Shown in pieces: positions 55,701-64,000 of a stretch of DNA of 64,000 nt (position 1 is its first letter; the number at the start of each line of letters is the position of its first letter). The translations under genes were made by a program, and so were the position numbers. The stretch comes from Lytechinus pictus (lineage: Eukaryota > Echinodermata > Echinoidea > Temnopleuroida > Toxopneustidae): NCBI RefSeq assembly GCF_037042905.1, contig NC_087261.1:13466217-13530216 (forward strand), given 5' to 3'. Under the pieces are notes generated by a model. It was not told where the DNA came from. It worked only from the letters and a program-made list of their open reading frames with translations, and searched no databases.

Positions 55701-58700
55701 CTGAAGAGAGCAAAGTGAGTTACCCCGAAGAAAATAGTTCGATAATTTGAAATATAGATGAATAATAATACACCCTTCATGTAAATAGTGATATTTGTGA
55801 GATTTTTTAAAAACCCTATATGGGTATTTATCATATTCATATTTCAACATACAAAATTACGTTACAAAATTACATATTTTCTTTTTCAAATAAATATTTC
55901 AAATTAAATTTCTCGATAATCTTTTCCGATTTCTTATAAGTATAATATATCTATAAATACACCTAAGGCAGTTGTAAGGAACGAATCTAGTTCAGCTTCT
56001 TTGTGAGCTCTAAGTAAATGAATTTTTGTTATTTTATGGTCAACATTGTATACTTTCTATGCTATTGTTGTCAAATAGGAAAATAATCTTTTATTTAGAT
56101 TACACTCAACGAAAGCATATTAACGTTATCTTCGTCCACGCGACAATGCGGGCATCTTCCATCTGTTGTAGCATTCCACATAAACAAATTCTTTTTCACT
56201 GGCAATAAATTATACATGACCTTAAAATTGATTTTTTTTTTTCAGTTTATTTTCTTTACAGTAATGCAAGTTTCTTTTAAATGTTATTGTCCAGTCAAAT
56301 GGTGGCCCAAGTATCTGTTCCGAGGTAAACAACATCAGTTAGTGCCTAATGCATCTGATGATAGTAATTGTTTACTTGAAATATCATGAATATAATTTTA
56401 TTTCTGACTCCTACATTTATTTTGGGAATTTCTAATAAAGTTTTATTGTTGCGATTAGCACAGACTGTTGTATTATTATTTATCCACAATTTAGGGATAG
56501 CCTGAAGTAGTAAAGTGCAGTCAAATATCAATCTTTACTTTCTTCTCTGCGAATTAAAAAGGAGAGAAATTTCCATTTCCATTCCTGAGAATATCTTTCA
56601 AAAATACTGTCCCAGATTTAAACCATATTTCAAAAAATAGGGTGATACTGCGAAAGGTTACATTTTTTATTGTGCCACAAAATTGCGTATTGTACTCCAT
56701 ATTCTTTAGGGTAATATTTAAAAAAATCATTATTATATATATTTACCTATGCTATGTCTTTGGATAAAATGCTCTTAATATGCAAAGTGAGTAATCCCGA
56801 AGCAAATAGTACGATAATATAGATGGTTAATTTGTGATACATTTGAATTGAATTGAATTGATTGAATTGATAACTTTTCGTGTAAAATAATAGTGATATT
56901 TGTGAGATACTAAGAGGAGTGTTCAACCCCAATGAAAGTTGTTTATACTATCGAGTGAATAACAGAATTAAGCAGAAAGGTGTGGACAAAGATTTGAAAT
57001 TTGAAATTGTTAAAATCCAGCTGTAATCACTACACCCTATAGGGAACTTGAATCGGCTGGTTAGGAGATGTCATTTTGACTAAGTGCATGGGTTCATGCT
57101 TAGTGTTAGGACACTTTTAAATTTCTTCAATATACACAAAATGGCAACAACAAAAAAATCACATCAGACTTCTATTTATTGCTTTTGGTTCATTGGCAAT
57201 GATAGAATATCCCAATCGCACAACGGGGATACGACTTGTCCTTGTTGTGAATTTCGAAATTAGGCAAAGTATTTGAGGGGTTAAATTTTTTTTGATAAAA
57301 TACACCTCTTATTGAAATCTCGGACAAAGCAAATTAACCCCCCCCCCCAAAAAAAAAAAAAAAAAAAAAAAAATGATGATAATGAAATAAAATTTTAAAA
57401 ATGAAAAAAAAAAAAACATAAATAAAATAAATGAATAAAAAATAATATATGAATAAAAATAAATAATTGAACAAATTAAAACAACAGAAAAAATAGAAAA
57501 AATCATATATTTTTTTTTCTCTCTCTCTCTTTCTCTTCTTCATCACTGAAAAGGAATAAAATCTGTTTACCACTGCCCCTTACCTCACACGCAAATCATG
57601 CCAATAAAATCAACAAGCTTTTTTTTCAATTAATGAGCCCAAATTATCTGCTTAATAAAATTTCACTGTCTGATTTTTTGCTTAGCAAAATCCCGTCCAT
57701 CTTATCTGCACGATACAGGGAGACGCCGAACCTCTAGTCATCACTACATTGACCTTGATGTAACTTCTGAAGAAGGTAAAGAATATTGGGGCTCTCGATT
57801 AAAGGTATTATTTAACTTCATGAGCAGTCGATTTAAAAAATTTTCAAACCAAGATGAAACATGTGTACAAGACATGTATTAGGACTAAAAAAAAACCCTG
57901 AAAACAACCATTATTGAGAATGAAAAGCTAAAAATACAAGGCAAACCCTGATTTTGTAATTAGGCGTCTTAAAGACGCTTAAATAGAACACACAAGTGTA
58001 TGGGATGAAATTAAGATGGTGTTTCTGGTCACTTTAAATTTCACTTTTTGAAGCACTAAACAATGATTTTCGGACGCGATTTTTTCTGGGCTTCATTTTT
58101 GTAACATATCACAGACACAGGTGACAAGTGTGACCTTCTAGCTCAGAGTTTTAAAAAGTCAAATTAATGTTAGCCAATCACTTTACAACACTTCAATATC
58201 ATGAATAGACATGGGAGGATGCACTGTCATATGCCAATAGTACTTGTTAAACACACACACACGCACACACACACAACCGGAACATTGATAAAGAATTTAT
58301 GATTAAAGTAATATGTTGTCTATACTATATCAAGAAACAAGTGCATTGAAGAAACGTCCCCTGTTAACACTTTAAACAAATAACAACAATGAACAAATAT
58401 AGAGAACAAACCTGGCATGCCCGGGGATGTTTTTTTTTCATTCATTAATTGGCTTGTTGTGTGAGGTTTGGGGCATATATCGTCGATTTATTTGCCTTTG
58501 TTTATAGTAATTTGATAGTCACAATTGTATTTTACTTCCACAAATATAACTATTGTCTATTTCATATTTATTTATTCACGTATTATATTTCCATTCCTAT
58601 AGAATCAATTATTATTTTATTCATCTATTCATACATTAATTTGTGCATATTGTCATTTTTTATACAATATTATTTAACAAATAACAATTATTGTGTTTAT

Positions 58701-61700
58701 ACTACAGAGTGTAATTGAATGTATTATGATTTCTATACTCTATGCTAACTTCGACCTTGCCTAACGTCCTCTGTCGTTTGAATGGGGCTGACTCTTTTAT
58801 CAATTGCTTTTAAAAAAGGTTAAAAATCATGAATTATTTTATTCTTCTATATTCTTTTTCATCTCAATTATCTCCAGGCGGCGAGGATGAGGATGGCGAA
58901 AGTGAAGAGCGTGCCCTTGAAGCGGCCGATCCTGAGGACCCGTATGTTAGCCTTGGTGCTATACGGCGAAAAGAAGGTAGGTGGAAAAATTCATCAAGTC
59001 TTTCAATACACTCCTATACTGTTAGTGTGTGTGTGTATGTGAGGGTGTGTGTGACTGTGTCTGTGTATCGATCAGATATGATTATTTACATCTGGATCGT
59101 CATTTAACGTCACAATCCAAAAGAAGTGAACAGTGCTCGAACCTCTTGAATCATTTTGGATATTCCCCCACGTAGTTTGGAGGGTATTCAGGGGTGCCGC
59201 TGCAAAAAAAAAAGGGCGGGGCTGGGGAAGACCGACGTCCCTATGAATTTTCAAGTAGTAAATCAATTAAAAAAAAGGAGAAAGTGGAAGAAAGGAGAGT
59301 TTTATGTTGCTATACCCCTATTTTTAAATGATGCCATCATAAGGTCGTCTTGTCACCCCCCATCCTACCGAAATATCGTTGATTATTTTACATTTGAGGA
59401 AAGTAGAAAGCATGGCTTCTCAACATTTGAACATTAACAAGGACAGTTTGATCTTTGTCAAGTAATGTGAATGTTTGGAAGAAACTTTCTGTATATATTA
59501 TGATGGAATAAAGTTTGTTTTCATTATACGTGGTATGTGTCTACCTAAGTGCATGGAATGCGTTACTCTGGGCAAGTAATGTTTGAACAGTTCACTGTGG
59601 ATTTTACTGTTATGTTAACCATCCAATAGTCGGCATCAAATATGTTGAGGTGACTCGGTATAGTTCCTCATTTTCTGCTCAGATAACTAGGTTTTCTGCA
59701 ATCCTATCAATTACTTTTGTTTTACAGGTGCACTGATCGACGGATATTTTTTTTTATTTATAAAGATAATTTTCTTTGACTGATTGATTGATTGATTGTT
59801 TTAATTGTCCAATAAATGGACGATAATCTTACAATAACCAAAACGACATGTAGAATATTAAACATTTCCTAAAGCAAAATGTATACAGTATACGTCATTC
59901 TGTCATGTCTGTAACCATTCATTATGTATTTCATTATTGTCCTTTAAAAAAAGAAATAGTGACATAAATTGGATAATGTCTGGACAAACGCCGATTAATT
60001 TATAACATATCCAGCCCATGTTAACAGCTTCAACTCAGCTTTAGGTGTATACAGTGCTTCCCACAATAAACGATACCGAGAATTTACGATGATTTATCAT
60101 AACGTAATCACAACTACAATAGATAAATGCCCCATCATAAAGCTTAAAGGTTCCCGTTTAATAGAACGGAGTGGTGTGTATAGCTAGCCTGTAAATTTAC
60201 TGAAAATACTGAAATTGAAAGAAACAGAACATTGTCATCCCTTGATTATGTCGATCATTTTCTTTGATATAGGTGAGCATTTTTTTTTAGATTGTTAGAC
60301 TTGTCATTTCCTTTTTGAAATTCAGATACCGTCGGCAAATGACTTTTTAAAATTCTTAATTCCTTTAAATTGTTATTGCTCATCCATGCGTGAATAAGCA
60401 ATCGTTTAAATGTCAAATATATCAAATTTAGTAAGAGACTCTAGACTTTACAATGACGATTTATTTGTTTATTATATTGGTGTTGAGTTGATAAAGCATA
60501 AACTAAATTTTCGGTTTCCTTTCTTTTGTGGCACGCACAAGGAAATACGCGAACAGTGAAACTATAAGTTACAATTTCCTCAAAGCAATTGAGTTTATTA
60601 AATCGTAAATTCTTATAGATTGGTTAGAGGAAAAGTGCAAACGTTCATCACCTTGAAATCTGGCATTATTTCTTGGAACACATTACATGTTCATGCTATA
60701 CAGCCTATACTTGATCTGAATTGGCATTGATGAATGAAGAGTTAAGTTGCAAAAGGGCTTAGGTCCACTTTGGACCATTCTGAGAAAAACCGTGTTTTTT
60801 ATTCTCACTTACTGCAATATTCTTATGAGAAACTAAATTGTCATGATGTACTACCCTATCATGTGAACATAAAATTTGGTATAAAAGAAATCTACCTGTC
60901 TTCAATTTTTTTCTATAAATTCTTTTAAAAATTATCATTGTGGACCTAAGCCCTTTTGCAAGTAAACTGAAATGAATCCAATCTATTTTGATTAAAAATG
61001 TGATTTTTCTTTGCCACTTTTTTCACGTTTTCATGTAAATTTCAAAGTTTCTTTGTTTTCATCAAAGCGACTAAAAATTTAGAGGTTTTGAGACAGAAAA
61101 CAATAAAATTTATGAACAATTAACCTTACCCCTTTTGACAAATGAGCTCTTCAGAATAGTTTGTTTGCAAAAGGGGTTAGGTCCACTCCAAGAAAATCAT
61201 TTTTTTTTAATTCTCCTATATTGCACATTCTTATGCGAAACTAAATTTTTAAGATTCCCTACCATGACAACATAAAATTGGGTATAAAAGAAATCTACCT
61301 TTATTCATATTTTTTTAAATATTCTTTTCCAAAAACATTCGGGGTGGACCTAATCCCTTTTGCAACTAAACTGAAATGGACATAACCCCTTTAAAAAAAA
61401 AAAAAATCTTTGCCATTTTTGATCACTTTTAAATAGGAATTTCAACTTTTCTTTGGTATCATCTTATAGAGCTACTAAAAATCTATACATTGAGACCAAA
61501 AAATCAAATTTGATGAAAAACGGACCTAACCCCTTTTGCAAGTGAGCTCTTCAAATATAGATTTGAACCCTTTTCATGTTTTCAAAAGTATACGCCTAAG
61601 TTAATTAATGATGTAATGATATACATATTCAGTATAAAAGTATTATATTGACAGGGAAATTCATTTCCAATATTAGTAAATAATATCACGTTATGGGATA

Positions 61701-64000
61701 TATATTACATGGTACGAGGGGGTGCTCGTATCAAGCGCGTACCCAGGATTTTGCACCCCAGGAGCCCGACCTAATTTTGGTGCCCCTGTGAACTTTTTCG
61801 GAAAATGGCGCCTCCCCGCCAGGCAAACATAGGTGCCAAATGCATGTTGAATTTATCTTATGTTTAATAATCACGTGACAAAATGCAATCGAAGACCACT
61901 TTTTTTATGTGTTCATGAAAAAAATATGCCATGAATATGTTGTAATACCACTTTTTGAAAAGAATAAGTGCGACTAGAAAGCATAGAATTTTAAGCACTT
62001 TGGGGTTTCAAATTAGTTTTACTTCTCATCATAGTAGCCTAGTAGGCCCTACTAAAATTATGTGAGCGGGAGCTGTCTTTACAAGGGGCGGATCCAACTT
62101 TCGCAAATAGAGGGGGTGGAAAAATATTTTCATCTAAAAATAGATATGTTTCGCGAGCGGACATTCTGAGCACTTTTTGCGCCCCCCTATGTCGAACATT
62201 GATTCGGCGCCCCAATGTCGAACAACAATTTGGCGCCCCCTAGGTTGAACATCAATTCGGTGACCCCAGGTTTAACATCACTTCGGCGCTCCCCAATATC
62301 GAACATCAATTCGGCTTCCCTAGGTCGGACATCATTTCGGCGCCTCCCTAGGTTGAACGTCAATTTGCCCCCCCCCCATGTCGAACATCAATTCGGCGCC
62401 CCTAGGTCGAACATCATCAATTCGGCGCCCCCTAGGTCGAACATCATCAATTCGGCACCCCCTAGGTCGAACATCAATCCGTCGCCCACACCCCTCTTCC
62501 TTTTTTTTTGTCCATTTCTCTTTCTTTTTTTCTTTTTTCTCTTTCTCATCTTTGTCTCCTTTTCTCTCCCTTTTTCCTCTTTTTGGCACCCCCTTTTTCG
62601 CCTACCCGGGGGGGGGGGGCGGGACCCGAGCCCCCCCCCCCCCCCCCGCCCAGAATACGTGCATCCGTATGGTGACACGACATTTGCTCCGGGCTTTATT
62701 TCGTCTAAGACGAATGGGTTTTTTAATTATTATTTTAGGTTTAGGGGAGAATAGTGTTAAATCCAGGTTGAAGTTTGTCATTCCAATTGTGTGTGGAATT
62801 TATGGCGGAGCAATTGTCAACGGAGCAAATGCCATGGAACCGCTCGTGTTTGATGTCACTTAATTAAAACGGTCATAAATTTTAGCTCTTGAATTATTCA
62901 TTTGATATATTTCCTCGAAATATCCTCACCTCAGATGATGTTTTTCTCTGTCTGTTCTTCTTTCAAAACAGACAAGAGGTCAAATGCATTTCCCCTATAG
63001 CATGTTTAGCTTGATCAAAATAATAGCAAACATCATTTCGACCAAAATAATGATTGACAATTTGAGTGCAATATTAGATATACATAAATGATATCGGAGC
63101 AACTCTTTATTTTGTGTAATAGGATTTGTGAGCCAGCTTTCAGATGCCGGGGGTGAGGTGCAAATTAAGATATTTGAAATATATATCAATATTGACGTAA
63201 TGCTAAATGAATGGGAGTCGTCAGCAATCGTATGTTTGTGGATATCAGATCATCAATAATGAATTAAGTAATGAATTCTTGAACCCTTTTTTTCGTAGAG
63301 AGGGACAAATGCGAGAGTCCACTTAGAGAAGGGGGACTTGCAAATTGCAGTCAGTCACTCGATGATGAGGTAAGCAGTGGCATATACTTCACACAAACAC
63401 ACCCTCACACCCACCCACACACGATCTCTCTATCTCTCTCTCTCTCTCTCTCACGCACACACTCACACACCATAACGCACATCCTCACAAAATGAAATAT
63501 TTGAGGCATAATACTATAGGGTGGGGATACCTTTACTGGTTTACGATACGGTCTTTATAAATCGAATGATAATAGTTGTTAGGGTCCATTTTGAAGTCCA
63601 TGTGCATGATATACGATCAAAGTGTCTACCTTCCAATGCTCATCGTCTCCGCCCCCCCCCCCCTTTTTTTTTTTGCAGTGTTGTCGGGTAGAACTAAATT
63701 ATGAGCCTCGGAATAGATATTTCTAGATAGATAGCGCTATACAAATGCCTATTATTATTTATTTAGATTTTTTTATTTGTTTCTAAGATCATCACTATTA
63801 AATCCTGTCCTTTCTGTCATTCCCCCCCCCCCCCCACATGTGCAGTTTGGTACTGACTACACAATTCTCAGATCCCCTTTGGTCCCCGGCATGGTGCCGT
63901 CTCCCTCCTTGAAGAGCATCCTTCGGTTTACTCATGATTTGACTGAAAGCTCTTCGTACTACCAAGTACCGAAGAATAGGAGCATTGATGAGGATATTTA
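46132..64000 (+). CDS. CABIT-like (Themis/GAREM-type?) adaptor, 5' part, eight exons seen
   Basis: Exons are 46132-46784, 51182-51281, 52488-52850, 53690-53780, 57719-57775, 58878-58976, 63299-63369 and 63846 to the window edge. They join in frame to about 529 residues so far. Two similar half-repeats, PPLLPILIKC...IQPGDIMKLSRL (49-82) and NHLPRFVKVI...IVDGHVLEVMGI (174-206), plus RLPITVRVRDF (258-268), resemble the all-beta CABIT domain of Themis and GAREM proteins. After it comes an acidic linker (GGEDEDGESEERALEAADPED) and tyrosine motifs HYIDL, PYVSL, DYTIL and SYYQVP, which could be phosphorylated docking sites. Membership is inferred from pattern only; the gene model is stronger than the family name. 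The 3' end lies outside the window. Confidence 0.6.
47483..49933. mobile_element. Outer TIR element (hAT-like), host of a nested insertion
   Basis: CATGGGCGGAAATC at the left and GATTTCCACCCATG at the right are imperfect inverted ends. They are flanked by an exact 8-bp duplication CTTGTTCT (47475-47482 and 49934-49941). An 8-bp duplication suggests hAT. Without the nested element it would be only about 260 bp. It also has internal short repeats around GTCCCCCCTACT. Confidence 0.75.
47709..49896. mobile_element. Nested non-autonomous TIR element with palindrome-headed ~110-bp units
   Basis: The left end has AGGCGGATCCAGGAGGGCC and C-runs; the right end has C-runs, GGATGGATCCGCCCCT. It is flanked by 8-bp near-duplicates TTGTCCCC / GTGTCCCC. 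The inside is dominated by GCTCGCGCTTCGCGCTCGC palindromes near 47917, 48127, 48350, 48889, 49171, 49282, 49391, 49501, 49590 and 49707, mostly about 110 bp apart. No transposase frame is present. Confidence 0.75.
51182..51281 (+). CDS. CABIT-like gene exon 2
   Basis: Acceptor TGATACAG, donor ATACAG|GTAATT, ends in phase 0. It encodes CRIDQPDGQVCKLDLKWNGI and FDTIPDMKRYNIQ. Confidence 0.75.
51297..51870. repeat. (ATC/CAC)n imperfect trinucleotide repeat
   Basis: About 570 bp of ATC, CAT and CAC triplets in intron 2, beginning 15 bp after exon 2. Histidine-rich or methionine-rich frames here are artefacts of the repeat. Confidence 0.9.
52488..52850 (+). CDS. CABIT-like gene exon 3, with GC donor
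   Basis: Acceptor ATATCTGCAG. The exon reads DLLRVYRLPITVRVRDFSPT, then EWVPQKTSSQL, ...LDLNLTIEKEETVEFAMAIT and ends GDSMISMLSK. The donor is AAAG|GCAAGT. With this GC donor the exon is 363 nt in phase 0 and matches exon 4. Confidence 0.8.
53006..53170. mobile_element. 165-bp TIR MITE with 9-bp target duplication (Mutator-like size)
   Basis: TAGCCTCTTGTCGAGGCCCTG is inverted exactly at the right end. TGTCTGCAG flanks both sides (52997-53005 and 53171-53179). The interior contains GCGAAGCGAGGGC, TTCGCGAAGCGAATT and GCTTCGCTCTGCTTCGCTC. A 9-bp duplication fits Mutator-like elements. Confidence 0.85.
53690..53780 (+). CDS. CABIT-like gene exon 4
   Basis: Acceptor ATATTGCAG, donor AAAGG|GTAAGT, phase 1. 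It encodes DIYFNEYGSPMAVLVPFSDI and QPKIYATTEK. Confidence 0.8.
53781..57718. other. CABIT-like gene intron 4 with several repeats
   Basis: It holds a one-sided foldback-MITE remnant (53957-54190, TTAAAGGGGAAGTTCACCCT) and a duplicated segment (54770-54846 and 55425-55494, sharing CACAGATAATATTTT and ACCGGAAATA). A second repeat occurs at 55668-55770 and 56747-56850 (GATAAAATGCTCTTAAT, GCAAAGTGAGT), with a weaker third form near 57293. Poly-T/G (55555-55590) and poly-C/A (57339-57372) runs are also present. No exon is recognised. Confidence 0.6.
57719..57775 (+). CDS. CABIT-like gene exon 5
   Basis: Short 57-nt exon, acceptor ACGATACAG, donor GAAG|GTAAAG, phase 1 at both ends. It encodes RRRTSSHHYIDLDVTSEE with a possible tyrosine docking motif (YIDL). 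Confidence 0.65.
57776..58877. other. CABIT-like gene intron 5
   Basis: AT-rich; a CA repeat at about 58250-58275. Nothing else recognised. Confidence 0.5.
58878..58976 (+). CDS. CABIT-like gene exon 6
   Basis: Acceptor TATCTCCAG, donor GAAG|GTAGGT, phase 1 at both ends. It encodes an acidic stretch GEDEDGESEERALEAADPED followed by PYVSLGAIRRKE. Confidence 0.75.
59778..59990 (-). mobile_element. Probable LINE 3' tail, minus strand
   Basis: On the minus strand it ends in CAAT repeats (GATTGATTGATTG on the plus strand at 59778-59796), preceded by a small hairpin GTCCA/TGGAC (about 59807-59821). No coding part remains; 5' limit unclear. Confidence 0.45.
60052..60538. mobile_element. Diverged Tc1/mariner-type MITE
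   Basis: The left end CAGTGCTTCCCACAATAAAC and GATGATTTATCATAACGTAA match the left arm at 31639. The right end reads TTTGTGGCACGCAC. It is more diverged and shorter than the copy in XKR intron 1. Confidence 0.65.
60749..61555. repeat. Two tandem ~400-bp units built from GCAAAAGGG-TTAGGTCC boxes
   Basis: The box GCAAAAGGG(C/G)TTAGGTCCAC is at 60749 and 61167; its inverse GGACCTAA(G/T)CCCTTTTGCAA at 60942 and 61347; and a third form ending CCCCTTTTG followed by AGTGAGCTCTTC or a variant at about 61129 and 61530. The sequences between also match, so these are two direct copies each with an internal inverted repeat. Confidence 0.75.
61736..62665. mobile_element. Probable non-autonomous TIR element
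   Basis: GCGCGTACCCAGGATTTTG near the left is roughly inverted in GCCCAGAATACGTGC at the right. C-runs lie just inside the right end. The termini are imperfect and no target duplication is clear. Confidence 0.35.
62180..62480. repeat. ~30-bp minisatellite
   Basis: About ten units related to TCGGCGCCCCCTAGGTCGAA followed by CATCAAT. Frames across it translate into repeated peptide and are not genes. Confidence 0.85.
62675..62842. mobile_element. Short TU-like element
   Basis: ACGACATTTGCTCCGGGCTT at the left; GGCGGAGCAATTGTCAACGG and AGCAAATGCCATGGAACC at the right, i.e. inverted ends with two 15-bp units on the right. The middle (TAGTGTTAAATCCAGG) matches 33251-33476. Confidence 0.7.
63299..63369 (+). 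CDS. CABIT-like gene exon 7
   Basis: Acceptor TTTTCGTAG, donor GATGAG|GTAAGC, ends in phase 0. It encodes RDKCESPLREGGLANCSQSL then DDE. Confidence 0.7.
63394..63475. repeat. CA and CT microsatellites in intron 7
   Basis: ACACAC, CACCC and TCTCTC tracts between exons 7 and 8. The rest of the intron has C- and T-runs (63652-63675, 63824-63835). Confidence 0.85.
63846..64000 (+). CDS. CABIT-like gene exon 8, cut by window edge
   Basis: Acceptor ATGTGCAG. It encodes FGTDYTILRSPLVPGMVPSP, SLKSILRFTHDLTESSSYYQ and VPKNRSIDEDI. Proline and tyrosine motifs fit an adaptor tail. Confidence 0.7.

Larger units (their letters stand above)
58977..63298. other. CABIT-like gene intron 6
   Basis: A repeat-rich intron. 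In order it holds a GT repeat (about 59025-59060), a LINE tail, a mariner-like MITE, two tandem ~400-bp units, a probable TIR element with a ~30-bp minisatellite, and a TU-like element (listed separately). No exon is recognised inside. Confidence 0.6.

Noticed and set aside
62215..62863. Long frames over 500 nt in two + frames
   Set aside because: They cover the ~30-bp minisatellite and C/T-rich tracts and give low-complexity peptides.

Overview
The window looks like nuclear DNA from a marine deuterostome, most likely an echinoderm and plausibly a sea urchin. The evidence is AT-rich intron-containing genes with short exons and GT-AG introns, many CR1/I-like LINEs, foldback MITEs, tRNA-like SINEs, and a 15-bp-repeat foldback family that resembles sea urchin TU elements as I remember them. 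The species is inference; no search was run.

Two host genes are readable on the + strand. The first (30007-39880, six exons) encodes an XK-related (XKR4/6/7-like) membrane protein of 1262 aa with an unusually long single-exon cytoplasmic tail. The second starts at 46132 and leaves the window at 64000 (eight exons seen). It looks like a CABIT-type (Themis/GAREM-like) signalling adaptor; that assignment is tentative.

The first 29 kb is mostly mobile DNA: a satellite-like array (100-1540), a LINE 3' end (1740-2155), a small MITE (2646-2780), a 15-bp minisatellite (2812-3308), a broken I-type LINE with RNase H (3312-7040), a foldback MITE (7096-7690), a composite DNA element (7747-12662), a SINE (13085-13330), two minus-strand LINE pieces (13381-17095), hairpins and tandem repeats (17092-18757), a LINE with an intact 1044-codon ORF (20640-24615), and two foldback or palindromic elements (24648-26227, 26400-27560). 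The introns of both host genes hold more of the same families.

The most unusual region is 7624-12787. A 125-bp sequence (A) and a 467-bp sequence (B) are arranged A-B-X-B-A, all in direct orientation. The A copies are identical and the B copies differ at one base. The 4-kb interior X carries an intact Mutator-like transposase gene (9078-11102, +) and, convergent to it, an intact I-PpoI-like His-Me finger (HNH) nuclease gene (11420-11854, -). The layout resembles an LTR element with a 125-bp target duplication, yet there is no reverse transcriptase. This is the best candidate for an undescribed mobile system. Other notable points are a conserved loop in the 3'-UTR hairpins of several LINEs, a SINE tail that supplies a splice acceptor in the XKR gene, a GC-AG intron in the CABIT-like gene, and elements built from a GCTCGC-TTCG-GCTCGC palindrome.
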